This document shows positions 24,082 to 35,350 of a DNA stretch of 63,359 nt, in pieces. The stretch is from Branchiostoma floridae (taxonomy: Eukaryota > Chordata > Leptocardii > Amphioxiformes > Branchiostomatidae). The stretch's first letter is position 1. Every line of letters begins with the position of its first letter. The position numbers and the translations under genes are program-made. The notes under the pieces were generated by a model, which ran no database searches, was not told where the DNA came from, and was given only the letters and a program-made list of their open reading frames with translations. The stretch spans positions 8,612,230 through 8,675,588 of the forward strand of contig NC_049982.1 of assembly GCF_000003815.2 (NCBI RefSeq). The letters are read 5' to 3'.

Positions 24082-25028
24082 ATCGACACTATTTACCTCT
24101 CCGTTTTCAACAAAGTTCCTCCACACCTAACGGGCACTTAATCGTTAACTACTTAACTGATCACCTAAACACGTTTCAAAACTTAATATATTAGTCAACA
24201 ATGAACTGCTATATGGCTTTATCTGTACTGGCGTTGTAATATTCACGGTGATACTTCATTGAATACAACTGCCAAACTGCTGTTGAGCTGGTCACTTTGT
24301 AACGTTTTTGACTTCGCCCGATCATACCGAGGGGTGTAACGTTGATTACTTGCCTGACATTTCCATAGACTGAAAAGGATCAAAATGCCTATAACTTTTG
24401 ATACATATGATACGACCACACCCCTGTCCAGAGAATCCACAAATCATCGTTGTCAGAAACACATGCACACAGCGTTTTTTCGCACCAACCTTTATATCCT
24501 ACGTGATTTTTTTGAAAATGAAGTCCAAGTCAAACATACCTGTAATCCACTACGACAACATCCTGTAGACTTACAATAGGAACTGCTTGTTAGCAAAAGT
24601 AGTTGGCATAGGTTGTATGAGGCTCTATTTATGAAGGTACTACGTGACAAGGTAACTCGGACACGCTAGAAAAATATGTACAGAACCTGCAAACACGTCA
24701 TAGCCAGGCAAAGGGTGTGAACTTCGACACACACTTTGTTTGCTACCAGACCACGTTGCTACCATTTACACTGTGTACCACAACAATGTACAACAATGTA
24801 TGCTGTGTTTGTTATATATACAAGGATGTTAGAATTTTAGGTTTGTGCCAATGCTAGGATTTGATCTCTTTTCTTCTTTCAAATACTTTGAAACGGCTTC
24901 TAGATTACTTGTTTACCCTAAGTTGAAAGAACAGAATACTACGGACGTTAGACCACAGTACGAAGTTAAACTCGCACACGAGGGTCATTTAAAATAACTG
25001 CGTATACATCCAAAGCTTATTGACGCAT
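24082..25028. other. Intergenic spacer upstream of copy 2
   Basis: AT-rich sequence with no convincing exon on either strand. It includes short tandem CAACAATGTA around 24781-24800. Several segments resemble the region upstream of copy 3 (for example the part near CAAGTCAAAC and ATCCTGT), consistent with the duplicated unit. Confidence 0.4.
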
Positions 25029-25580
25029 CTAGCACTTTGTGTTGTTGAGAATGTCGAAAATGTAAGGTAGTGTGGTCTTCCTATACCTAGCAGTTCTACA
25101 ATGGAACTGTGTTATCTGGTGTTTGGACCTCAGGCTTCTGCCATGTAGGCTCACACGGTTTGGCGGCAGTCATTTTGAGAAAGACGAAGAGCTCAGCAAA
25201 GAGGTGCCAAACTTTGCACAGAGTTCGTGCCGTCTGTTGCACAGAGACGGAAGAGACAATTGGTCTAGAGCCATGTCGTAACTAACAAATGTAGGACCAA
25301 GAATTATGCGGCAAGCTCTTTTTTGCACGTTCTCTATGGCCCTAGACTGGGTACTAGTGATGCCAGGGTGCCATACCGGGCACGCATATTCTACAATGGG
25401 TCGTATAAAGCCACAGAAAACTAGTGTCAAGTCTCTAGTGTCAAGACCAAGTCTCTTTAGTACTCGCAACAGGTACAGTCTGCTGCTTCCTTTGCTGACC
25501 ATCATGTTGACGTGGATGTCCCACCTAAGGTTAGTTTGTAAGATCACCCCTAGGATCTTCGCGAATTCAACTACTTTTTA
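25029..25580 (-). pseudogene. LINE ORF2 C-terminal fragment
   Basis: The minus-strand frame encodes the end of a non-LTR reverse transcriptase: KILGVILQTNLRWDIHVN, RLYLLRVLKRLGLD, FIRPIVEYACPVWHPGIT, IENVQKRACRIILGP and LPPNRVSLHGRSLRSK. One in-frame TGA at about 25170-25172 interrupts it before LPPNR, and the natural end is TAG at 25029-25031. It is CR1/L2-like in style and 5'-truncated, lying between copies 2 and 3. Confidence 0.85.
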
Positions 25581-25890
25581 AAGTGTTCAGTCACTACAGG
25601 GTTTCGCATGAAGCATATCAGCAGTACTTTGCACTTGGTTTAGTTGCATGTACTTGGCTTCTGCATGTAGTTGGCAACATACGTTGCGATACAGGGGCGC
25701 AGTTGCAGACTACGACATTTTACATCAACACTATAAACAGTACTAGTAAACCCCGCTATATCTCTACTTGATTTGAAGACATGACGATGATTTTGTGCCT
25801 CAAATGATCCTTCCATACTCATAGATTTAAAAACCATCGGAAGAAAAACTCATGCAGCAACAAATTTATAATACCAAATTAGTTTATTTC

Positions 25891-25896
25891 TTTATT
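25891..25896 (-). promoter_or_regulatory. Poly(A) signal of TIR gene copy 3
   Basis: AATAAA on the minus strand about 90 bp after the stop at 25985, in the same local context as copies 1 and 2. A second copy lies at 25883-25888. Confidence 0.7.
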
Positions 25897-25984
25897 TACA
25901 TTGAATATAAACACCCGAGTGATATTGAAACATGTTCAGCATGTGTTAACAACAATATTGCAATCTCGTGATCATTTACAAAAA

Positions 25985-27181
25985 TCACAATATGGAACAG
26001 GTTTTAGACTTTTTCTTTGTCATCTTTTTGTCAGAAACATTATCTGCTGCAACCGCCTGTGTCTCTGTTATTGTGTTTGTCGCAGGTGGTTGAGAGCTGG
26101 ACCGCTCGGGCTCAGGATTCGGGGTGGTGTGGGTGGAAACCTGCTGTACCAGCTCTTCAAATTTGGTACCGTCCCAGTCGTTCTGTATGCAAAACAAGGA
26201 GACAAGTGATTTTGTTTCATTTTTGTCAAATGAGGACTGTGTCAATTTTACATGTTATAGAGCAAAGGCATCTCATACATACAAAACGATCCACGATTTC
26301 TTCATTCAACAGTATCTATGATGTACCTGAGTACGCTCATCCCTGCAGTCGATGTAGAGCAGTTCTGTGAATGCCATGCTCATGGGGCCCTCTGGCGGCC
26401 AGGACGTGTCCTGTAGCAGCAGAGGCACTATGGGCTTGCGCAGTGCGTCCGCCAGACTGACCTCCCGTCGGCAGTTCGCGGAGAGTGTGTACTTTGGGGT
26501 CACGCAGGAGACAACAACCTACACATACCAACAAGAAACGTAATTTCCATATGTTTGACATGGCAAAGAGGACATACATGTTGCACTCTAGACTACTACG
26601 GGGCATTGACTGAGCCAAGAAAGACCATTCTCCTCCGCAGAGGGACCACAGTCGTGTCGAAACTCCTTGTGGTCCTAGGCTTGGCCGTTGGGGACCGGGC
26701 GTAGGAGGATGAGAAAGACCATTCCACTGGAGTCATTGCGTACAACCTTTGTTTGGCAAAAAAGTATAACAAAAGTTCGAAGATCTCATGACTCCATAAA
26801 ATGTTTAGAGTTTCTCATATGCTTTTTAGTGTGGCTCATTAATGCAAATAAGGTTTTGATAAACATCACATGCGTCAATTGATCACTACGGATCAACGCA
26901 AGCAAACAGACGTAACAAAACTAAGTAAACGAAATGAAAATTCCAACTCACTATGGAAAAAATAATGTTGAGTTGTGAAAAGATAAAAATATTGTCACCT
27001 TGGCACTCCTGATGCCCTTGTCAATCTTGCCATACAGCGCGTCTCCTCCTCCCATCTGCTGTATGTCCATCCAACAGGTGAAACCTTGTGACGTCAGCTG
27101 GCTGTACAGGGCCTTCACCTGCGGCTGGTGACCCCACTGGTAGGACAGGAACACTGCCGGGTTCTGTACTGGTTCTGCTTC
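25985..27181 (-). other. Copy 3: TIR domain 2 and fused CaaX tail
   Basis: Exons 26999-27181, 26327-26518 and 25985-26182. The TIR carries [21 protein letters not shown] (Glu about residue 948) and WPPEGP. The final exon runs from [14 protein letters not shown] straight into [15 protein letters not shown]. In copies 1 and 2 these parts lie in two exons with an acidic stretch between them. The sequence AATGTTTCTGAC marks the fusion point. Confidence 0.85.
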
Positions 27182-30100
27182 CTGCCGACATATCAGTAAG
27201 AGCCATCAGTCTATGCGTTTCGTGGGGACAGTAGTTCACAGATCGGCAAATCGTGTTTCTGTTTGCAAACTACTTTCTTAACCCTTAAAGACCAAAAAAC
27301 CTAGTCATGAATCAGAGTTTTAGATGGGGATTTGATCTTATGTTGGATTTAGCAGCGTTGATGGTCAACGTTTGCAATCTAGAGGTATTGTATCATCAAT
27401 CAGCTGACGAACCTTTTCTTCTACTGGTGGACTGGACTTCGTCTCCTTCTTTGCAGACTCGCTTTCTGGGCTGCTCTCTTTGTCCTCCTTTTTCTCCACA
27501 CTTGGTGTCCAATCTCTGTATTCTGTACAGATTCAATCCAAAATTGTAATTGCGATTTAGACAAGGGTACAAAACATTCTTAGTATTTGATGCAGAGATA
27601 TGTACTGATGTCGAGTTTTCCATCTTACTGATATACACGCGTACGATGACCCCCTTTCTTTCGTAGACATTTGATGAAACATTGGAAAAATGGTCCATCT
27701 GAATGTGCTTATTCTCGTGTGGCACTTGCTAAATTTGATATCATGTACCGCACCTACCATCAGTGACGAGGCTCTGGTCCGGTGCAGAATAATAGGCCAG
27801 CTGTCCTAACAACTCGTAGAAGCTGGAATCAGGCCAGAATTTACCGGAACTGGAACTGGCACCGTGAAACATGATGTACAGGAGCTGAGGAACAAATGTT
27901 TTTCTTAGACTGGTTGCGTTGATTGTGTGATATACCTCTTGTCTTGTTGGATTTATGGGATTTCAAAAAGTTCCGCATTGTTGTACCACTGTGGCACTGA
28001 ATAATCTTGAAACTCTGTCAAAAGTTATAACATCCACGATAGTATAACTGCTTTACGTACCTGAGAAAAAATCATGCTCATGGATCCAGGCGGCGGCCAG
28101 GGCGTGTTCTCCACCAGGAGGGGGATGATGGGTTTGTTCAGCAGGTTCGCCAGGTTGATCTGGTCGAGAAATAAACATACTGCTATGTTCTGCATCATTA
28201 ACGCCTCACACATGCAATACCAAGGACCAGAATTTAAAGATATCAAGGAATGTTTTCCTGTGAATTCAACACTGACCTCATGGTTACAGTTGGTAGACTC
28301 GGCGTACTTGGGCGTGACCATGGCCAGAACAACCTTAGCTCCCCGCATGCCCTTGTCTATCTTCGCGTACAGCTGGTCTCCTCCACCCATTTGTCCTGCC
28401 ATGAAAATAGTTGGATTCTGAATATGCAAAATGTAACGCAGATGAAGGCATATCTGTGCATTCAAATTTTTACTGAAATATGACATGTAGAATGGGTAAC
28501 CTTACCTATATCCATCCAGCTCTCGTACCCAGCCATCTGCAGATGTTCCTTGATGAGTTTGACCTGGTCCTGAATGTCCCACTGGTAGCTGATGAAGATA
28601 GGAGGCGGGTTGGTGGGCTCGTCAGCCGCTGGTTTGGGTACAGCTGCGCCTACAGAGATTACGCCAGGGAAAGATTGATAAGATAATTTACTCATTTATA
28701 AAGCATTTTTCTTATCATATTACGTAAGTACAAAGTATCAATGTGACTTTCGCAATAGATATCTGTACACCATTTCTTTTTCTGGTATAGAATAAGCTTG
28801 TACTAATCAAGCTCAAGGTTCACGAGGAAATGCATAGCACTTTGAAAATTCGGCAAACATATATTATATTTTACTTGCCTGCCTCCTCCATGGCGGTCTC
28901 GATGATTTCCGCGGCGTCTGTCCGGCCCATCTCTTGTAGGGACTTCAGCACGGCGTAGGTGGCCTCGCTGCTGCGGTGGGTGTTGTACCTGTCGGACACC
29001 AAAGAACAAGTGATGGTTGACATCTTACTTAACGATTTTGACATTGATTTGGCAACTACAGATGTAAAGGGCGCTGTGTAATTATTAGTTAAGCAGACAA
29101 GCAAATGATATATGGGAAATTTACCATTCGTTGAGCATGGCCATGGTCGGGTCGGCGTTGGTAGCCCAGGCCCGGATGTCCTCGGGCCCGTAGCCGAGCC
29201 GGACCGCCAGGAACCTCCAGTCATAGTCACCTTCCTCATTCATCAACAGGGACACGTCACGGGACCACGCAGGGGCAGCGCTAAGCGTCTGTCAATAAGA
29301 CAAGGTATCAAGTTCTGACCACTATGTAAAGTTTTTTCATAGATATCGCACTGAACGTTGTTCTGTCCGGTCTGTGCCGCATCTTTCATGAGTGCCCACT
29401 TATCGGCAGACCTTACACATCACGTACCTTGTGGTCTATCTCCTCCACTTTCTCCACCGTCTCGTCCACCACGTGCTCCAGCTCCGTCAGCTTCTCTCCC
29501 TGCTGCTGAACGTCCTCCTTCACCTCCCCCAGCTGCTGCCGCTGGTCCGACACGTCATCCTGTAGGTCTTCCACCTGGGGGCGTAAACAAGTCATTCCTT
29601 TGTGCCAGGTCCATTTGATAGTAAGAAATGGTTAGAAGCATTGGAAAACGACAACAATGAGGACTGACTGTATGGACACAAACTAACATTATCAGCGGGA
29701 AGCTAACATATCATTTCACATATACAGTGCTATATACATATATCTTTTGAACTCAGGAATGTTTGACATTCCTACCTTTTCCTCTGTGTGTGTAACTCGT
29801 TGGTCCAGTTTGTCCACTTCCTCTTTCTGCTCTTTGATGTCCTGGTCCAAAGTCAAAAGGCTGAAGATAGAGTCAACATTTGGTTGTGATTATGTTCTTT
29901 GTGCAGAGATGGCAAATACACAGATGTAACTTTGTGTATGACACAGACGTGTAAATAGAATCAAACCAGATTCTACTTCCACGGTAATTTAGCTAAATTT
30001 GATGTTAAAAGAAGGATTGAATCCTGTATAGGACCAACTGTTTTTCTACCAACGAACCTTCTATCATCAAGGTAGTCCAGTATACCCTGGGCCATGTCGG

Positions 30101-33100
30101 GAACCCCTGCTTGGCTGCTTTTCAGTAGAGCCTTGATGTTCGCCCTCCGTTTTTCCAGCACGGACTTGTACTTACCGCCCACGGTCTTCATGAACATCAG
30201 TAGAGAGCTTTGGTACATGACTTCGCCTTTTTTCAGCTTGGGCGTGAACAGGGCCATAACTCGCTCTGCGTACTCCTGTGTAGTGAAATGGAAAGATGTC
30301 ATTACTTCTTTGACGAAAATGCATCACCTTATTAGGAAGAATAGAACAGTCACAGGAACAAGGAGCATAGAATAGAATATAGACGAATATGTTTTACAAT
30401 GCCGTCACATATTTTGCATGAAGAACAAACATTGTCGCTAACCGTAATCTCCANNNNNNNNNNNNNNNNNNNNNNNNNNNNNNNNNNNNNNNNNNNNNNN
30501 NNNNNNNNNNNNNNNNNNNNNNNNNNNNNNNNNNNNNNNNNNNNNNNNNNNNNACAGCAAGATCTGCTTGGAGATTAACTAACCGCCCCAGTATACGATG
30601 TTATCACTGATGACGACATATTGTCTCCTTACCCATTATGTTTCATTCATCAAAAAATGAATTGTTCAAGCAGCATGGGTTGCTCTCACTCACCTCATTG
30701 TATAAACCTATAAGCGACTCAACCTCGTAGATTAAGTAGCACATCATTGGTTGAGATTTATATGCCTTCTCTAAAGCGTCAATCTTGTCCAGGAAGGGTT
30801 TGGTGTCGTATTTGCAGAGCTCTTTCATGGCTTGTAGTGCATATGGCATGCACGGCAAGTCGTCCAAACCCTCTTCCACCTTTTCCACGTATGGCATAAG
30901 GATCTACAAATTAAAGGCATAGTTCATATCTATCATTACTTGATAGATAAATACACAAAAAATTGTGAAAAATACACAATAGGAAGTGATTCATTTCCAC
31001 ATAAATCATTATTCCTTATTGTAATTTCATAGATCACGAAATTCTTCATGCTGCAGCGTAAATGATGAATGGCACACTTACTTGAGGATCGTCCTTTGAC
31101 ACTTCATGGAAAAGACTATAGAAGCTGTAGTGTACGTCGGAATCAATGTCGTCCATCTTCTCCACTATTTCAGGAAGGCGTTTCTTGATAGGCTCAGGGT
31201 TGTGCTTGTACACGGCCGGCAGCACGTCTGAAATCATAACAGTTTATCTATGAAAATTGAACGAAATATTGGTCTTTGGTAGCATGTGGATGACGATTAC
31301 TTGGTGAATAATGAAATCGTTACTGACCAGCGATTTCCAAGGCATCGCAGGTGAGGAAGGCGTGCAGGAGTTGCTCGGCGTGTGGAGCCAGGACCTCTCC
31401 CTGCTGTGTGAACTGCCTGACCATGCTGGATATTTCCATCTCCTCCGAGACTTCTTCGTTGGCCATGATGCGGACAAATCCAGGCGTCACTATCATCAGG
31501 AGCTCGGCATTGCTCGTATTCTGTGTTTAGAATCAGTTGTTAGCAGCGGTGTGAGATGTCACTCTATCTGCAAGTTTTTCCCTGAAAGTCTTTTTTTTTT
31601 TTTTTTACATACAAGCGATTTTTAAAAAATACAGCACCATTGCAAGCGGTCAGTGCTTCCAGTTTACGCTTTGTACAATGCTTACTTCTTTGGTAGCTAA
31701 ATCCAACGTTTAAAACTAAGTAGAAAAGTAATGACATAAACAATCCTTCCTTTCTTCCTGAAGCATGCCATGGAAAGTAACTTCAATCTTGATAAACCTC
31801 AGTAAGGTCAAATGTTTTCACATGATACAGTCTAACTGAACTGAACTGATAACTAACTCTAAAAGCCCTCACCTTGCTGATAAAATCAGATAGCAGGGTC
31901 CTGATTGCTATCCCGTAGGCAGTTATCTCGGTTGGATCATCTTCTTCGAACAGTTCCTTCCCCGAGCAGTAGTCGATGATTTCTGACATCTTTTTCACAC
32001 TCTCTGTGCTCTTCGCACTCCTGTAAATAGGAAATGCACAAGATCAGTAATTGTGCATAGCTGTTGATGGAATAAACCAAAATGTTGGAACAGATATCTT
32101 CCAATTCACCAGCTAACATTCATCACTGTCTTTGGTTATGATTATTACTCTTGGATAAATAGGCTATTAAGATAATAGGAATTGATGTAAGAAAACTATG
32201 ATAAACATGTTCAATTTTTAAGCCCAAACAAGAGAGTTTTCCTATAAAATTTCCAAGCAGGTTCTGAATCCCTAATCTTCCTTGTAATCAACTGATGAAG
32301 ACATGAAACATTTGTAGATTGTAGTAGAATGTTCTTATTACGATACAGACGATATCATCGGAGCGGTGGCGTTCTTTGGTTTCCTAACAGTCTCCATTCC
32401 GTACGCATGCGCAGACTTACTCTGCGATGTATCCGCACAGCCAGCTCGTGACGTCACAGCCTATGTGTGTGGTAGGGTCGAATGTCTCCGTTTTTATCAG
32501 CTCAAAGAAGGCATCCGTCACCCTCTTCACCTCCGCATCACTCATCTGTTCAAGATATCATATCAGTTGTAAACAACAAACGTGCATAGATATATACTGC
32601 ATTGAGTTGATACATGCTGGATTCTTATCTACACAATATATTTTCTATGTTTTTCTGGGAAAGAGGAAGGTATAGATTCTTGGACCGCATGCTTGCCTTA
32701 TGGTGAGACAAAGAGAAGCCCCAAGGAAGGTGGCGTTGGAGGGTTGACGAAAATCAATCTAGTATAATATACCTGTTAGATCTAGCAACAGTTTGTCAAG
32801 TAATTCTAGTCTAGACAGGTATGGTCATGAATTATCAAAGCAAATTTCAAGTTTGGTTGCTGCATACTTCAATACAATTAATCTAATTACAAATAATTCA
32901 CATTGTACTGCAGCGATAGGTGTCGCTACTACATATGCGGTCATCGAAACGTCGTTGGAAATGAAACAATGGTTGTGTCAAAAGAGTATCTGGTGGAAAA
33001 TTTGGTGGAAAATGTGCACGCACACAGTATAGGTAAACGGGTAACTGACCTTATTTAACCTGTCCTGGATGCCGTCTGCGCGGAGGATTCCCCTCAACAG

Positions 33101-34669
33101 GTTCAAGTGTGTCTCCGAGCCTTTGTTCAGGGCAAACACAAGAAGATTCACCACGTTGGGCCAGATCTTCTTATGGCAATGTCTGAAAATATTACATAGA
33201 CACCATAATCAATTTTCTGTAATGATTTGTATCTCGTTTCCCCTAAATTCACAATTCATTCAAGAAGCATGGAAAAGCAACATATTTACAGATTTTTTTA
33301 CATGCTTGACGTCTTACATACAATATGTCTATGTAGAAAATGCATATGAGCTGACTCTTATATTGTCTGACCCGCAGGGTGACACAATCAAACATCACCT
33401 ACTTTGATCTCTCCAACAGCCCTCCAACCGCATCCTCCAACTTTGAGTTGTAGAACACGTCATCAGCTTCCTTTTTCTCTTTAACAAAGTAGAATTTATC
33501 CAGAACCTCGCACACTTCCTGGTCATGACCCTGTACATGTCAAACCAAAGACACGAAGCAGAAAATAAACAAATGAAGTCTTTTGGGCAAGCTTTCATAC
33601 AGGTCATTTTTCCGTTTAATGATATCGACGTGCGTCCGCCAAGGAGAGGTAAAGCAACTTTTGCTCCCTTTTCTTCTTTTTCCCACGTATTTCATTCTTT
33701 TTTTCCCCTTTTTTTGACGTTTCACATTTTACCTGTGCGCATGTTCCAGTAGAATCTAGCTCACTCGCTCGCTCACTTACTCACTCACTCNNNNNNNNNN
33801 NNNNNNNNNNNNNNNNNNNNNNNNNNNNNNNNNNNNNNNNNNNNNNNNNNNNNNNNNNNNNNNNNNNNNNNNNNNNNNNNNNNNNNNNNNNNNNNNNNNN
33901 NNNNNNNNNNNNNNNNNNNNNNNNNNNNNNNNNNNNNNNNNNNNGATTTCAGGGTGGAGGAGGTCAGAGGTCTAAATACACTTCTAAATACAATGTAGTA
34001 CACAAAATATACAATTCAACATTCCATAGTCACTTTCGTATTCAACATAATATCAGTCCATCTCATGGTCCATATAGTTACATAATTTCTCGTCGAGTCA
34101 AGTTCCTAAACGACGATAAAGAGGGCGCCTGCCTCAAGTTCTGCCTCAGACTATTCCAGACTATCATTATTCGCAGAATCTGCTTGGACTCTCCTATCCA
34201 CCTACCTTCCACTTGACCAGGTTGTCTAGGAGAACACTACGAAATTCTTCAAAGTGTCTTCTAGTAGAAGCATCCAGGCATGCGCACAGGAAATCCACCA
34301 CGGCGCGGAGTGCTTTGCCATCTCTGTGACAAAACATAGAATAAGACACAATGTTTGGGTGTCTATCCCTTTTTATAATAAAAAAAAAGGTGAAAGAAAT
34401 ATGGAAAGCTCACGCGGGAATGACCTTTTACTAAAGCTGATAAGGTGACGAATATGAAGAATGGTTGGGGTATGATTCTTAAACACCGAGAAACGAGACA
34501 ATTTTTGTAGCATTCTTTATCACGCATGTTAGACATATGTATTTGTGGTTTATTCCCACGATTAGTATTTTACATATTTTTCAACTCACTTGCTCTTCAC
34601 AATCTTGTCCAGTTCATCTCTTGTCTCTCCGACGTTGTCGTTGAACCAATCCGTGCCCAACTTGTCCAT
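25985..34669 (-). CDS. Melted-like/Death/TIR/TIR/CaaX protein, copy 3 (complete, short tail)
   Basis: A complete gene, 1058 residues. Exons: 34590-34669, 34206-34323, 33403-33530, 33050-33182, 32421-32545, 31873-32020, 31328-31520, 31082-31227, 30694-30903, 30058-30275, 29776-29860, 29428-29574, 29125-29288, 28879-28988, 28506-28649, 28277-28395, 28061-28159, 27758-27884, 27413-27522, 26999-27181, 26327-26518, 25985-26182. The sum is 3177 nt, all in phase. Domains as in copy 2: helical 1-499, coiled coil to 577, Death to 668, TIR1 about 686-825, TIR2 from 869, CaaX at the end. The helical part is the most diverged of the three. The junction after 28879 uses a GC donor. The separate acidic exon is missing and the CaaX tail is fused to the TIR2 exon. 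Gaps at 30454-30553 and 33791-33944 are intronic. Confidence 0.88.
26630..26711. mobile_element. Short insertion with 12-bp target duplication (SINE-like)
   Basis: An 82-bp insertion in the copy 3 intron upstream of exon 26327-26518. It is flanked by AGAAAGACCATT at 26618-26629 and 26712-26723. Copies 1 and 2 have one uninterrupted version of the target. The duplication length suits LINE-mediated insertion, but no poly(A) tail is seen, so the family is unknown. The ends CTCCTCC and GGAGGAT are also weakly inverted. Confidence 0.7.
27758..28649 (-). other. Copy 3: TIR domain 1
   Basis: Four exons. [44 protein letters not shown] and [16 protein letters not shown] are all present. The candidate catalytic Glu is about residue 756. 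There are no disruptive changes. Confidence 0.88.
28879..29860 (-). other. Copy 3: coiled coil and Death domain
   Basis: Exons 29776-29860 and 29428-29574 form the coiled coil. Exons 29125-29288 and 28879-28988 form the Death domain. Coding bases here are almost identical to copies 1 and 2 while introns differ, so this block is under strong constraint or gene conversion. Confidence 0.82.
30454..30553. other. Assembly gap (100 N), intronic in copy 3
   Basis: A 100-N placeholder between exons 30694-30903 and 30058-30275. The equivalent introns of the other copies contain no exon, so no coding sequence is expected to be missing. Confidence 0.9.
33791..33944. other. Assembly gap (154 N) beside an ACTC repeat
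   Basis: The gap follows a short (ACTC)n-type run at about 33760-33790, which probably caused the assembly break. It lies in the intron between exons 34206-34323 and 33403-33530 of copy 3, so no coding loss is expected. Confidence 0.85.
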
Positions 34670-35206
34670 GTTTGCTTGATCAGATGTAACACGTTACTCC
34701 TTGCAGAATACAGCTGAAAAGAAAAGGCATATTGGACAAAGTCGTTCGCAGGTTTTCAGTTTTTTTAATTAGTGGCCCTCTGAAGTAGAACGTTCAATAA
34801 ACATAATCAACATTGTACAAAGCCGCTTTGACATTTACGTGTATGTCATCATACTTAGCCAAATAGATCTATCAAGGAAGGGAATAGGCGCGCCATAAAA
34901 GTAAAATAAAATATTTTGCTCCTCCTGTATAAATTTTATAACACCTGACAGACTAACTAGTGCTTGGCTTGCATGAAGGTTTATAGTGAATGTATAAAAC
35001 AGTAAAACGGGCCACGTCAAGTTATTTAAACAATCTTGTGTAGCTGGTCCTGTTGAAGACAAACCCGCCGCTTTATTTTTCACTCAACCGCGCGCTAAGA
35101 CTTGTACCTGTACAGCAAGCCTTAATTCAATGCTAGGCGTAACAAATACTGTTTTGTTATCTCACTAGGGGCGACAAGCAAAACACGCCGCTCCTCCATG
35201 ACTGAA

Positions 35207-35350
35207 GAATAGCGGAGCAAATTTACTTAATGAATGTAAATAGTGTACGTGGGCGTTTCCTCTAATGTAATCAGTACACATGGGCCAACGGGGTGTCTCG
35301 CTGACCTCACGTTACCTGGACATTTTCATACCTTAAACTGTTGCTAAAAG
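35207..35350 (-). promoter_or_regulatory. Conserved upstream block, copy 3 (diverged)
   Basis: Begins AATAGCGGAGCAAATTTAC and later shares CGCTGACCTCAC and TTGCTAAAA with 12318-12440 and 23951-24081. It lies about 540 bp upstream of the ATG. It is more diverged than the other two, in line with copy 3 being the oldest or outermost copy. Confidence 0.35.

Larger units (their letters stand above)
30058..34669 (-). other. Copy 3: helical Melted/VEPH1-like N-terminal region
   Basis: Ten exons, residues 1 to about 499. Anchors are [53 protein letters not shown] and [16 protein letters not shown] variants. Exon 32421-32545 is the most divergent ([13 protein letters not shown] at its end), hinting at altered specificity in this segment. 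Confidence 0.62.
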
